NCBI RefSeq assembly: GCF_011386835.1
Contig: NC_088800.1
Location: 24,666,572 to 24,730,571, forward strand
Direction of reading: 5' to 3'
Source: Chrysemys picta bellii
Lineage: Eukaryota; Chordata; Testudines; Emydidae
DNA length: 64,000 nucleotides
The translations under genes and the position numbers were made by a program. The notes under the pieces were generated by a model. The model had not been told where the DNA came from. It ran no database searches and saw nothing but the letters and a program-made list of their open reading frames with translations. Of this stretch, positions 37,531 to 48,459 are shown in pieces; position 1 is the first letter of the stretch, and every line of letters starts with the position of its first letter.

Positions 37531-38195
37531 TGTGACAAAGTTCCTCCTCTATCTTGGTGGGTCCTGCACTTATTGGCAGATTTTCTTGCCGCAGAGATTC
37601 ACCATGTGGGTTGGGGAACAGCCCAGAGACCTTCCCCTCTGGAAGAATCCACAGTCCAGGTCAATTGGGAGGTTTGGGGGGAACCCGGGCCCGCCCTCTA
37701 CTCCGGGTTCCAGCCCAGGGCCTTGTGGACTGCAGCTGTCTATAGTGCCTCCTGTAACTGCTGCATGACAGCTACAACTCCCTGGGCTACTTCCCCATGG
37801 CCTCCTCCAAACACCTTCCTTATTCTCACCACAGGACCTTCCTCCTGGTCTGATAACGCTTGTGCTCCTCAGTCCTCCAGCAGCACACCCTCTCACTCTC
37901 AGCTCCTTGCACCTCTTGCTCCCAGCTCCTCACACTCACACCACAAACTGAAGTGAGCTCCTTTTAAAACCCAGGTGCCTTGATTAGCCTGCCTTAATTG
38001 ATTCTAGCAGCTTCTTCTTAATTGGCTCCAGGTGTCCTAATTAGCCTGCCTGCCTTAACTGGTTCTAGCAGGTTCCTGATTACTCTAGTGCAGCCCCTTC
38101 TCTGGTCACTCAGGGAACAGAAAACTACTCATCCAGTGACCAGTATATTTGCCCTCTACCAGACTCCTGTACCCCACTGGTCTGGGTCTGTCACA
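37531..38195 (-). mobile_element. Solo LTR (ERV/Gypsy type)
   Basis: The 665-bp unit starts TGTGACAAAGTTCCTCC and ends GGGTCTGTCACA, giving TGTGAC ... GTCACA inverted ends. A TATA-like TTTTAAAAGG on the - strand near 37955-37970 suggests - orientation. No internal coding region is attached on either side. The flanks (ATATT and ATTAT) do not form a clean duplication. Confidence 0.65.
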
Positions 38196-38827
38196 ATTAT
38201 ATATAGTGCCCAGAAATTAACTATGGGTTTTTTTTTAATTTATGTTTGAAATATTGTCTTACTATTAACTTGATTAAGGCTCAAAATCTTGGCCCAGATC
38301 CACAGATCTGGCAAAAGCTGTGCTTGGCACAAGACCCAGGGAGTTCCACCATCTTTGCACTCCCCCAATCCCTAGCTATAGCTGCCAGGTGCCTTTGATA
38401 TAAACCAGAGCAGCTTCAGGCCTGCCCAATTAGAGCAGTTTACAAAGAGACCGTATGGGGACCAAGGATCTGGTCCACTGACTGAAATGAACATGCACAC
38501 ATTTGCCAAATGCAAAAGAATAAAATTAGCTGGCGAAGACATTGTGCTTTAAACAACGGAGGAATCACAAGCTCCCAAAGGGAAGTTACAAGAAAGTTAG
38601 CATGGTGTAAGACATTCTCCTTGAGTCTCCCAGAACTGGCCAGTGCAGCAGAGAAACTGGGGAAGGAGCAATGCCAGGGAACACAGGGGATATGCAGGTA
38701 CAGCACATCCACAAGGCAGCCTCCATCAGTGAGCTTCTAGTGGTGCCTTGACCATAACTCAAAGCTTCTCCCCTTTGGTAGGACCAGGTGATAACACCAT
38801 GCATTAATCCATCTTTCATCACCTTAT
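38196..38827. other. Intergenic DNA
   Basis: Nothing recognisable. Confidence 0.4.
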
Positions 38828-39050
38828 TTAGTAGTATCGCAGTAGCACCTCTAAGCCCCAGAGACTACAGCTAGATGCAGTAGGTAAGCAACAGTCTCTG
38901 CTACCCAAGAGATTACAGTCTAAATAGGCTGTGAGGTGAAATGGAAGCACAGAGAGGTGACGTGACTTGCCCTGCCCAAGGTCACATAGCCAGTCACTGG
39001 TAGAGCCACAAATAGAAGCCAGGTCTCCTGAACTTCAGTCCAGCATGTTT
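38828..39050 (-). repeat. MIR-type SINE with adjoining ancient repeat
   Basis: GAAGCACAGAGAGGTGACGT ... CAAGGTCACATAGCCAGTCA ... GTAGAGCCACAAATAGAAGC ... CAGGTCTCCTGAACTTC is the reverse of the MIR/CORE-SINE consensus. It is preceded at 38840-38930 by the GTAGCACCTCTAAGCCCC ... ATTACAGTCTAAATAGG repeat. Confidence 0.75.
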
Positions 39051-41962
39051 GCCCCACATTAGAATCAGTCTTGGAGAATGTAAAAAATATGGCTGACAAA
39101 ATAACTTTGGAAAGAATCAGTAACATTTTTCAGTTCCTTGTAATGTAGCTATTGACCCTGTACACTCTCAGCCTTCTCCAAAGCACACATTTTAGAAATT
39201 ATCCACCATACCCATTATGTGACAGATCTTTCAGAGCCACTGCAGTTTATCAAGTGAACTCACACACATTTTCTATCAATATATTTTTTCTTCCTGTTGT
39301 TTTAGAAATGACACTAAGGGGCTTGGACCCTGTTGTGCACAAACACAGGCACACGTGACTTGTAAAAATCAGCTACTGAACAATTGCATCAGCAATGGAT
39401 TTCTCAAGTGAGACAACCCAGTGAGCCAGTGCACGTGAACAGAAAACAATCTCGAAAAAGCATAATTAAAAATACATGAAAACTCCCCACCCCCACCCCT
39501 CACCATGTGGAGATATGGCAACATCCACTGCTGGAGAAACACTGTCGTTGCTTGTTCAATAAGGCAGATTAAAGATGTGGTGCTCCTAGTTCAGTCAGCA
39601 TAAACAAGGTCCTTAGGTCAAGATTGTGAGCAGTCCATGTACAGCAATGAGAAGCAAGAAGTTCCCCCACACTTGCACAGGTACACAGCAGCAACCTCTG
39701 TACTCGGGAGCACAAGGACTCTGCTGGTGAGAATGTGTCAGCGAGGTCATGCACTGCCAGTGGGGACCAATCTGGGATCAGACTGTGCTCCCTGCATGTG
39801 AAAAGAACAGAATTGGGAGATTTGGAGTTGGTGCAAACTCCTCAAGGCAGTGGTTTAAAAGCCACAAACCAGCTGTTACCACTGTGTGCTGCATTTCACT
39901 GGCAAGTAGAACTACATTCATTTTCTTGTCCTGTCCCATTCCACTCCTCGAGTTAAGACAAAATGTTCCTTCTCAATAATTACTTCAGTGTGATTATAGC
40001 AAGGATTAATGTGGTCCTCTGGGTGATTTTTAGTTGGCCTCCCCACTCTCTTTGCCCTGGAGTAGTGTTTGAATTTGAATACTTGGATCCTGCATTTTGT
40101 TTGCTTTGGGTTTATTGTGACATTAAAAGTAAGTAATTTCTCAAACGGTGTCAACCAATAAACAGGTGCAGCTGAACAGTTTGCAGACTCTGAGGATTTC
40201 CCTAAATAGCAAGTCTGTCCAAGATGCAGCAGCACTAACCAGGTGGAACATTGTGCTGGGGAGCTGGGACAAACAGCAGTGATTGGCACCAACATGCTAA
40301 TCTGTACCCAGATGACAGTATTAAATCAATACACTCTTAAGAGCACTCTTCTTTGCCTATACAATTTGTGGATAGAAACTCCAGTGTCACGTTCAGCTTC
40401 CATGGTAACTGGACCGATATAAAATTGAGTTTTTAAAAGTCTCATTCTCCACCTAACCAGTCTGACATTGGAGGCTCAATATTACAGGTGCCACTAAAAT
40501 GAATTAGAGTCAGTAGCAAAAGTGAGCTTAACTCCTACCAAATATGCTCTATAATGTTCAATAGCCCATATAATTGCAGTGCATTCTCTCTCTGCTGCAG
40601 GGGAAATTCTGATGAGGTGAAATTCTACAAGCAGAAGAAATGAGTACAACAAAAAATTAGTTTACATTTAATATCTATTCATATTCCCATCAACTGGATA
40701 TGGTGAAAAGTATAGCTTTGAATGTACACAAGTCACTGTCACACAAGTTTCTATAAGTAGAGCTAAGTGAATAATCTGTAGTGAATAATTTACCAGATGA
40801 ACACTGTCTCTTTTTCCTGTTTTCAAATAATCTATAAACAGCTTGAAATTGCAGCAAATGCAGTTTTTATTTGCAACAATTAGCCAAATAACATATGGGA
40901 TTAATTCTGCCAGTAGAACATCAAGGATTACAGAGCAATGTCTGAAACCCGATTGAATGCCAAGACTCCTCCAAGATCATGAGAGAGACCTAGAAATCAT
41001 AAACAGGGATATTTTAACAACGCAGAAGAGGAAGGCTGACCTGGAAAGATACTGTCATTACTTGTTTAAGACAGACTCCAGGAAATTATATACATGTAAG
41101 CTCAATTTGACAGTTAAGAGATATTTGAAACAATCATCACATGCAAAATGGGAAACTACTCAGAAAGGTATGATTGACTGTGGATAATTAGAATAGGTCA
41201 ATATAGGCTAACAATACGGGAGGTGGGGATTGAAGAACTAAAACAACAACAAAACAAAAGTGTTTGCCCCAACTCCTGAGAGGTCAGATAGATTCTGTGT
41301 TCAGCACCCATCAGGATTTGGCATTTAAGGCCTGATCCAACTCTCACTGAAATTAATGGAAACCTCCCACTGATTCAGTGAGTGCTAAATCAAGCCTTTA
41401 ATGTGTTTCTTTGTGTTCCCACAGCTAAAGCAAGGCAGGGAAGGAAATTCAAGAGGCTTTTTTCATTCTCTCTTCAACCACCACAAGCTTTCAACTAGAA
41501 GTCTGCTTTCAGAGCAGCAGTTAATTAGGAATTACAAAATACTATTGTACTTGGGGTAACATGGGTACCATTTGATTTTTACATAATCATAACAAGCAAA
41601 AAAAAAAACCCTAAACAAACTCAGCACAAGGGCACGGTCTTGTCACCAGTGAAAACTAAGGGGTAACTCTGGAGGCCTGTAGTCTAAGAGTGGGCAAGCT
41701 TGGAATCTCCTCATTCCACCAGCTGTGCATCAGAGATCCAAACATCTATTCTCTTAGTTCTGTGCCTGCTTGAGATGAACTTAGTTTATCCTAAATTCAG
41801 AGAGCCAGTGCTCCATGGAAAGCCCACTGTAGCCGACAAGGGTAGAGAAGCCACTACATGCCATCTCCACATTCCCCCCACAGCCAGGCTTTGCACCAGT
41901 CCTAAGTAGTCCAGCAAAGTCAGAGACCCACATAAAAGGCATAGAGGGGCAGCAGCCCCTCT
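39051..41962. other. Intergenic DNA
   Basis: A short GGCCTGATCCAAC palindromic repeat is present at 41325-41400. No gene is recognised. Open frames up to about 125 codons (39918-40295, - strand) show no family resemblance. Confidence 0.5.
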
Positions 41963-41967
41963 CCAAG

Positions 41968-43132
41968 TGTGATGGGTTGGGTCACAGAGACTCCCTTGGG
42001 ACTGCCACCTGATGTGTTGAGACTACCTCTGAGCCCATTTTCCCTGCCAGCTTGGGACTTCAGAATCCTGTCTTGTTGAGCCAGACACACTAGCCTGCTG
42101 CAAACACAGACCCAGGTCTGAACCATGTCCCCAAAAGCTGCAGGCTTTAACTGAAAACCACTTAGCAGATATTCCTGTCTCCTGCACTCAGACACCCAGC
42201 TCCAAATGGAATCCAAACCCCAAATAAATCCATTTTACTCTGTATAAAGCTTATACAGGGTAAACCCATAAAATTGTCCACCCTCTATTACACTGATAGA
42301 GAGATATGCACAGCTGTTTTCTCCCTCAGGTATTAATTACTTACTCTGGGTTAATTAATAAGCAAAAGTGATTTGATTAAGTATAAAAAGTAGGATTTAA
42401 GTGGTTTTAAGTAATAACAGACAGAACAAAGTAAGTTACTGAGCAAAATAAAACAAAACACACAAGTCTAAGCCTAATACATTAAGAAACTGATTACAGA
42501 TAAAAATCTCACCCTCATAGATGTTCCAATAAGCTTATTTCACAGACTGAACTCCTTCCTAGTTCTGGGCCCAATCCTTTCCCCTGGTATAGTTCTTGTT
42601 AGCTCCAGTTCAGGTGGTAACTAGGGGATTTCTCATGACTGGAACCTCCTTTGTTCTGTTCCACCCCCTTATATAGCTTTGGCACAAGGCAGAAATGTTT
42701 TGTCTTTCTGGGTCCCCACCTTCTAAATGGAAAAGCACCAGGTTTAAGATGGATTCCTGTACCAGATGGCATGATCACATGTCCTGTGAGATCCCAAGCC
42801 TTCATTCTTCCTGGCCTGACTCACAAGAAGGCTTTCAAGTAAACAGCCATTTACAACCAATTGTCCTAGTTGATGGAAGCCATCAAGATTCCAAACCACT
42901 ATTAATGGCTCACCCTTTGAATAATTACAATAGGACTTCAGAGTAATATTTCATATTTCTAGTTTCAGATACAAGAATGATACATTTATACAAATAGGAT
43001 GATCACACTCAGTAGATTATAAGCTTTGCAATAATATCTTACAAGAGACCTTTTGCATGAAGCATATTCCAATTACATTATATTCACTCATTAGTATATT
43101 TTCCATAAAATCATATGGAGTGCAACATCACA
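41968..43132 (-). mobile_element. Solo LTR, 1.17 kb, same family as the LTR at 61458
   Basis: On the + strand it starts TGTGATGGGTTGGGTCACAG and ends GTGCAACATCACA. Read in reverse, it matches the LTR at 61458-62567 along its length, for example the complement of AAGCACCAGGTTTAAGATGG and a TATATAAGGGGGTGG promoter box (42660-42680). Flanking 5-mers CCAAG (41963-41967) and CTAAG (43133-43137) form a probable target duplication with one change. No internal sequence remains, so recombination between two LTRs is the likely origin. Confidence 0.85.
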
Positions 43133-43194
43133 CTAAGTTCAATGGTTAGTGTTGGGGACAGGGGATATTTATCCAGGATTAAAACATTAATGAG

Positions 43195-43310
43195 AACGTT
43201 CATTACAGTAGTACCTAGGAACCAACCAAGGTCAGGGCCCCACTGGGCTAGGCACTGTTCAAACACAGAATAGTAGATAGTCCCTGACCCAAATAACTTA
43301 CAAACTAAAC
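43195..43310. repeat. Ancient interspersed repeat (CACCTAGAGGCCC family)
   Basis: AGTACCTAGGAACCAACC ... GCCCCACTGGGCTAGGCACT ... TAGTCCCTGACCC ... CTTACAAACTAAAC matches the copy at 32130-32255 in order and spacing. Confidence 0.5.
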
Positions 43311-43790
43311 TCGCATGCACACAGTACCAGGTCTGGAGAAATCTAGGGTTACTCAAAATCAAGTGTTTCTAAAGCACAAATAAAAAACAAACACCAACCT
43401 TGTTAAATTTCTGCCTTGTGCATTGAAAATGCGTCTGTACTTAAAATACATTTTAAAAGATATAATCAGATAACAACTATTTGACTAGTAATGATATTGA
43501 CCTTGAATTAAACTCAGTCTTGAAAGAATTTCCTAAATGGATTTTATAAGGCATCTACTTTTAGAAACGGTCTGATGAGAGCATATTTATGTCCTGCAAT
43601 ATGTAGACCATTAAGAAAAAAAGGCTTACTGAAAGGAATAAGTGACCAATGTAATTCCACTCCTAAGTGTGATTACTTTTGTCATCCAATTATAGGCAAG
43701 AAAACACTCACAATGGGATTTATAACCTGCACAAGAGGGATGATCTCTATGAATCAGTGTCCTTGAGGCAGGAACATGGGTGGAAACTCA

Positions 43791-44020
43791 GGCCTGGTCT
43801 ACACTAGGCGTTTATGTCGAAGTTAGCGCCGTTACATCGAATTAACCCTGCACCCATCCACACTGCGATGCTATTTAGTTCGACATAGAGGTCTCTTTAA
43901 TTCGACTTCTGTACTCCTCCCCGACGAGGGGAGTAGTGCCAAATTCGACATGGCCATGTCGAATTAGGCTAGGTGTGGATGGAAATCGACGCTAATAGCT
44001 CCAGGAGCTATCCCACAGTG
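43791..44020 (+). promoter_or_regulatory. Left terminal and subterminal region of the Harbinger element
   Basis: Beyond the terminal repeat, TCGAA or TTCGA occurs repeatedly (near 43817, 43836, 43880, 43901, 43945, 43960). A perfect 24-bp palindrome centred at 43953/43954 begins AATTCGACATGG, and a second hairpin ACTCCTC ... GAGGGGAGT lies at 43913-43935. AGCTATCCCACA at 44006-44017 is mirrored at 48469-48480 near the right end. These are candidate binding sites for the Myb-like protein or the nuclease; that role is inferred. Confidence 0.6.
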
Positions 44021-44186
44021 CACCACTCTGTTGACGCTCTGGACAGCAGTGCGAGCTCGGATGCTCTGACCAGCCACACAGGAAAAGCCCCGGGAAAATT
44101 TGAATTGGAATTCCTTTTCCTGTCTGGCCAGTTTGAATCTCATTTCCTGTCTGGACATCGTGGCGAGCACAGCAGCACTGGCAACG

Positions 44187-44763
44187 ATGCAGAGCTCTCC
44201 AGCAGTGATGGCCGTGCAGTCTGTGAATAGAAAGAGGGCCCCAGCATGGACTGATCGGGAAGTCTTGGATCTCATCGCTGTGTGGGGCGATGAGTCCGTG
44301 CTTTCCGAGCTGCGATCCAAAAGACGGAATGCAAAGATCTACGAGAAGATCTCTAAAGACATGGCAGAGAGAGGATACAGCCGGGATGCAACGCAGTGCC
44401 GCGTGAAAATCAAGGAGCTGAGACAAGGCTACCAGAAGACCAAAGAGGCAAACGGACGCTCCGGATCCCATCCCCAGACATCCCGTTTCTACGAGGCACT
44501 GCATTCCATCCTCGGTGCGGCCGCCACCACTACCCCACCAGTGACCGTGGACTCTGAGGATGGGATAGTGTCCACGGCCGGTTTCTCGGACATGTTAGGG
44601 GACGGGGAAGATGAGGAAGGAGATGAGGAGGGCGAGGCAGTCGGCAGCGCTCACAACGCTGATTTCCCAGACAGCCAGGATCTCTTCATCACCCTTACAG
44701 AGATCCCCTACGAAGCGTCCCCAGCCGTTACCCCGGACACAGAATCTGGTGAAGGATCAGCCA
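44187..44763 (+). CDS. Harbinger Myb/SANT-like DNA-binding protein, exon 1
   Basis: The first exon encodes residues 1-192 of a 350-residue protein. Residues 18-110 form a trihelix Myb/SANT-like domain (APAWTDREVLDLIAVWGDE with the spaced tryptophans, then YEKISKDMAERGYSRDATQC and VKIKELRQGYQKTKEANGRS), followed by FYEALHSILG. Residues about 135-155 are acidic (GDGEDEEGDEEGE). I chose the ATG at 44187 (MQSSPAV) because it begins the conserved part; an in-frame ATG at 44100 would add 29 unremarkable residues. The exon ends at a consensus donor (A|GTAAGT). Reading through the donor gives a spurious stop after SKCCKHLNIYF. Known Harbinger partners of this type bind subterminal DNA and import the nuclease. 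Confidence 0.85.
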
Positions 44764-44970
44764 GTAAGTGTTGTAAACATCTAAACATTTATTTTTAACA
44801 AAACAGGAATATTAACAATTAAAAGAATGGGTTGTTCATGATTAGTGTGCCCTAGGCGCTTAACGGTTTAGTCATGGGCAGTGCAAGTTTTGAAAAAAAA
44901 TCTAGCAATGTCCGGTTTTCAGTGATTGTCCTGCACAAGCCGCTCTACTGTTTATTCCCTGCTACTGCAG

Positions 44971-45261
44971 CTACAGTAAAATGCGGTCTATATGTCCGGG
45001 GATAGAGCAGTAATCCTCCTGGGACATCTCGATGAAGCTCTCCTGGAGGTAATTTGAAAGCCGTTGCATGAGGTTCCTGGGGAGAGCGGCCTTATTGGGT
45101 CCTCCGAAGTACGACACGTTGCCGCGCCACGAGACTATCAAGTACTCGGGAATCATTGCTCTGCATAGCAGGGCGGCATACGGCCCTGGTCTTTGGAGGC
45201 TTTCCCGGAGCATTCTCTGTCTGTCGCTCTCAGAGATCCTCATCAGGGTGATGTCGCCCAT
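44971..45261 (-). CDS. Small antisense gene with BEN-domain-like sequence
   Basis: This 96-codon frame lies on the opposite strand inside the Myb gene's intron. Its start has an excellent context (GTCACCATGGG), and an AATAAA lies 15 bases past the stop (complement of 44951-44956), so it looks like a compact transcription unit. From residue 24 the protein reads RPGPYAALLCRAMIPEYLIV, then SWRGNVSYFGGPNKAALPRN, then LMQRLSNYLQESF, and ends with a helix near IDRILL. The pattern of a YA-x-LL helix, a G in mid-loop, an A-L-P/D start to the next helix, and an 'ESF' end resembles the BEN domain, a DNA-binding fold of chromatin factors. The family match is by eye and needs a profile search. A CAG just before GTCACC could be an acceptor for an unseen upstream exon. 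A GC-rich stretch (45340-45460) may be its promoter. Confidence 0.55.
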   Translation of the reverse strand: MGDITLMRISESDRQRMLRESLQRPGPYAALLCRAMIPEYLIVSWRGNVSYFGGPNKAALPRNLMQRLSNYLQESFIEMSQEDYCSIPGHIDRILL

Positions 45262-45757
45262 GGTGACCTGCTTTTAATTAGGTAGGGGAATGTTAGTGTT
45301 GGGACTGCTTTCCCGTTCCTTTACAGAACTGTAACCGCTGGTTTGTAGCCACGCGGTGGAGGCGGGAGAGGGGCAGCCGAAAGGGATCGTTCCCGGGGAC
45401 AGCCGCGAGGGGGTGGGACAGGGGCAGAGTTCCCGCTTGCCGGATTGCTGGCTGCAGGAACTGACATAGCTTTAAATGTGAAATGAGGCCAGTGGTAATA
45501 TAAAAGTTTTAAACTGCCACAAGTGTGCGGCTTACCATGTCTGCCTGCAACAGAAATTCCGTTGTGCTGCCCCGCTTCTCAAATGTGCTGTGCAAGACCC
45601 CAGGCACTGAATGCGAAGGCCGAGAATTCGACCTTGTGCTGAGTGCGCATGTGATAGGTGCTGTGCATGGTCTTGTTCACAGAGAAAGACTATGTTCTTT
45701 GTTCACAACTACATTTTTCTTTCTGAGGAATTCACTCCCTTTTTCCCATTTCCACAG

Positions 45758-46233
45758 CCCCATCAGCGACTGTCTCACAACCTAGCCTGGAATCACACTC
45801 CAAGAGGCTAGCACGGATTAGGCGTAGGAAGAAGAGGACACGGGAGGACATGTTCTCTGAGCTTATGGCCTGTTCCCAAGCCCAGGCAGCACAGCAGACC
45901 CAGTGGCGGGAGAACTTGACCCGAATGCACCAAGCCAACATGGATCGGGAGGAGAGGTGGCGGCAGGAAGACCAGCAGGCGACTCAAACGCTGCTTGGAC
46001 TACTGAGGGAGCAAACGGACACGCTCCGGCGCCTTGTGGATGTTCTGCAGGAACGGAGGCAGGAGGACAGAGCCCCGCTGCAGTCCATCTCTAACCGCCC
46101 TCCCCTGCCACCAAGTCCCATACCCACCTCACCCAAAGTGCAAAGAAGGAGAGGCGGCAGAGTCCCTGCTAAGTCTCACTCCACCCCTGCAGAGAGCTCT
46201 AGTAGCAGAAGGCTCTCATTTCCCAAAATTTGA
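45758..46233 (+). CDS. Harbinger Myb/SANT-like protein, exon 2 (basic and coiled-coil part)
   Basis: The exon starts after TTTCCACAG and joins exon 1 in frame (A|CC, threonine). It encodes residues 193-350: a basic stretch RLARIRRRKKRTRED (likely nuclear localisation), MFSELMACSQAQAAQQTQWRE, a long charged helix with QANMDREERWRQEDQQ, LLGLLREQTDTLRRLVDVLQ (heptad leucines), then a proline-rich tail and RRLSFPKI before TGA. A basic patch followed by a coiled coil and an 'RRLSF' end is typical of the Myb-like partner of vertebrate Harbinger elements. The helix probably mediates dimerisation or binding to the nuclease. The intron is 994 bp. AATAAA follows at 46305-46310. Confidence 0.82.
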
Positions 46234-46304
46234 AAAGTTCTTTCCTTCCCGCCTGACACAAGCCCCCGTCCAAGTTTCACCTCCCAATGCCATGTGTAGT
46301 TGAT

Positions 46305-46310
46305 AATAAA
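46305..46310 (+). terminator. Poly(A) signal of the Myb-like gene
   Basis: AATAAA in GTTGATAATAAAAAATACG, 72 bp after the stop codon of exon 2. Confidence 0.7.
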
Positions 46311-46525
46311 AAATACGTTTCTGTTAACTACTGTTTCAATCATGTTCTTTTGGAGGAGGAGGGGAAAGGGGGTTGGTAATTGGACAGGACAGTCACCTTT
46401 GGCAGGGTACATAGTCGGGGGCAGGCACAGCAGCAGGGCACATACACAGTGCAGTGATGCAGTGACTAGTTACCCTGGTTAGTCTGGGAGGTTGTTTTCA
46501 TGTTATGTGGTGGGGGGTGGGTTGC

Positions 46526-46647
46526 TCTGTGACTTTGTGGCAGGGGAGGGCAGTTACAGATCTTAAGCGGCGGTCCTTAGGCAGGATCACAGAGCCACAC
46601 AGCAGGGGATCTGTAACCGTCCTCCCCCTGCCACAAAGTCACATAGA
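46526..46647. repeat. Hairpin between the two convergent Harbinger genes
   Basis: CTGTGACTTTGTGGCAGGGG followed by AGGGCAGTTACAGATC (46527-46562) is almost exactly complementary to GATCTGTAACCGTCCTCCCC followed by CTGCCACAAAGTCACATAG (46608-46646). The arms are about 36 bp with few mismatches and a loop of about 45 nt. It lies in the spacer between the two poly(A) signals. Confidence 0.85.
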
Positions 46648-46861
46648 CCCCCCATACACACAGTCCCGATCAGGAGGGGTGACAGGCTCCGTTGAAACAA
46701 CCATCCCACCGCAGCGGAGCCTGTCAATCCTTGAGTTTAGAAGCTGCATTCGCGCCACTACACTACACCCGCTCCGCACCACAGTCTGCATCCCAGTTTT
46801 AAAAAATTCCCGCGAAAACAGTATTAAAGAAAACGGTGTGCTTTAACAAAGTAGAACTATT

Positions 46862-46867
46862 TTTATT
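46862..46867 (-). terminator. Poly(A) signal of the Harbinger nuclease gene
   Basis: TTTATT on the + strand (AATAAA on the - strand), about 115 bp past the nuclease stop codon. Confidence 0.65.
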
Positions 46868-46982
46868 TCGAAACGTGTGTTGGAAGGGGGGTGAAGGGGG
46901 TATGTAACTGGATAGGATAGTCAACATTAACTGGGTAAAGAAACGGGGGCAGGTTTAGCTTCTCAGTACACAAACTTTAAAG

Positions 46983-48266
46983 TCACAGGTTACCCTGCTC
47001 ACTCAGGAACTTTGCTTTCAAAGCCTCCCGGATGCACAGCGCTTCCCGCTGGTCTCTTCTAATCGCCCGGCTGTCTGGCTGTGAGTAATCAGCAGTCAGG
47101 CTATTTTCCTCAACCTCCCACCCAGCCATAAAGGTCTCCCCCTTGCTCTCACAGAGATTGTGGAGCACACAGCAAGCTGCTATAACAATGGGGATATTGG
47201 TTTCGCTGAGATCACAGCGAGTCAGTAAGCTTCTCCATCTCCCCTTGAGACGGCCAAAAGCACACTCCACCACCATTTTGCACTTGCTCAGCCGGTAGTT
47301 GAAGAGTTCTTTTTCAGTGTCCAGGGCGCCAGTATAGGGCTTCATGAGCCAGGGCATTAGCGGGTAGGCTGGGTCCCCGAGGATGACTATAGGCATCTCC
47401 ACATCCCCAACAGTTATTTTGTGGTCCGGGAAGTAAATACCTTGTTGCAGCCGTCTAAACAGACCAGAGTTCCTAAAAACACGAGCGTCATGAACCTTGC
47501 CCGGCCATCCCACGTAGATGTTGGTAAAACGTCCCCTGTGGTCCACCAGTGCTTGCAGCACCATGGAAAAGTATCCCTTTCGGTTAATGTACTGGGTGGC
47601 CTGGTGGTCCGGTGCCAGGATAGGGATGTGAGTTCCATCTATGGCCCCACCGCAGTTTGGGAATCCCATCGCTGCGAAGCCATCTATGATCGCCTCCACG
47701 TTTCCCAGGGTCACTACCTTTGGCAGCAGTACATCAACGATTGCCTTCGCTACTTGCATCACAACAACCCCCACGGTAGATTTGCCCACCCCAAACTGGT
47801 TCGCGACTGACCGGTAGCTGTCTGGCGTTGCAAGCTTCCAGAGGGCTATGGCCACTCGCTTCTGTACACTCAGTGCAGCTCGCAACCGGGTGTCACTGCG
47901 CTTCAGGGCAGGGGACAGCAACTCACAAAGTTCCAGGAAAGTTCCCTTCCGCATGTGAAAGTTTCGCAGCCACTGGGATTCATCCCAGACCTGCAGCACT
48001 ATGCGGTCCCACCACTCAGTGCTTGTTTCCCGTGCCCAGAATCGCCGTTCCACGGCATCAACATGACCCATTGCCACCGTGATGTCCTCGGCGCTGGGTC
48101 CCCTGCTTTCTGAGAGGTCTGTGCTACTCTCAGACTTCAGGACATCACCACGGTGCCGTAGCCTCCTCGCCTGACTTTTCTGCATCTGCCTCAGGGAAAC
48201 CTGTATGATAAGCTGCGAGGCGTTGAGAGCGGCCACAACTGCAGCGATGGTCGCAGCGTGCTCCAT
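46983..48266 (-). CDS. Harbinger transposase (DDE nuclease, HARBI1-like)
   Basis: An uninterrupted 427-residue protein. Residues 134-172 contain a helix-turn-helix (SVQKRVAIALWKLATPDSYR then SVANQFGVGKSTV). The catalytic RNase H-like fold follows: GGAIDGTHIPI with D210, GWPGKVHDARVF with D260, ILGDPAYPLMPWLMKPY with D298, and ECAFGRLKGRWRSL with E334. These blocks are those of the DDE_Tnp_4 family, which cuts and pastes DNA at TNA targets. Length and order fit a full-length enzyme, and no key residue is missing. It is transcribed towards the Myb-like gene. Host HARBI1 is the domesticated relative, but inverted ends and a target duplication here show this is the transposon copy. Confidence 0.93.
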   Translation of the reverse strand: MEHAATIAAVVAALNASQLIIQVSLRQMQKSQARRLRHRGDVLKSESSTDLSESRGPSAEDITVAMGHVDAVERRFWARETSTEWWDRIVLQVWDESQWLRNFHMRKGTFLELCELLSPALKRSDTRLRAALSVQKRVAIALWKLATPDSYRSVANQFGVGKSTVGVVVMQVAKAIVDVLLPKVVTLGNVEAIIDGFAAMGFPNCGGAIDGTHIPILAPDHQATQYINRKGYFSMVLQALVDHRGRFTNIYVGWPGKVHDARVFRNSGLFRRLQQGIYFPDHKITVGDVEMPIVILGDPAYPLMPWLMKPYTGALDTEKELFNYRLSKCKMVVECAFGRLKGRWRSLLTRCDLSETNIPIVIAACCVLHNLCESKGETFMAGWEVEENSLTADYSQPDSRAIRRDQREALCIREALKAKFLSEQGNL

Positions 48267-48459
48267 GCTCGCAGTGCTGTGGCGTCCGCGCTGTCAATGA
48301 CTGGAAAAGTGCGCGAAATGATTTCCCGCCGGCGCTTTCAGGGAGGGAGGGCGGGAGTGATGGACGGATGACGACAGTTACCCAAAAGCACCCTCGACAC
48401 ATTTTGTTACCCAGAAGGCATTGCCGGCTACACCCAGAATTCCAATGGGCAGAGGGGAC

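Noticed and set aside
43992..44504. A 170-codon - strand frame opposite the Myb-like exon
   Set aside because: Antisense shadow of a genuine coding exon; no start context or poly(A) signal, unlike the frame at 44971-45261.
47421..47810. A 129-codon + strand frame opposite the nuclease gene
   Set aside because: Antisense shadow of the DDE nuclease.
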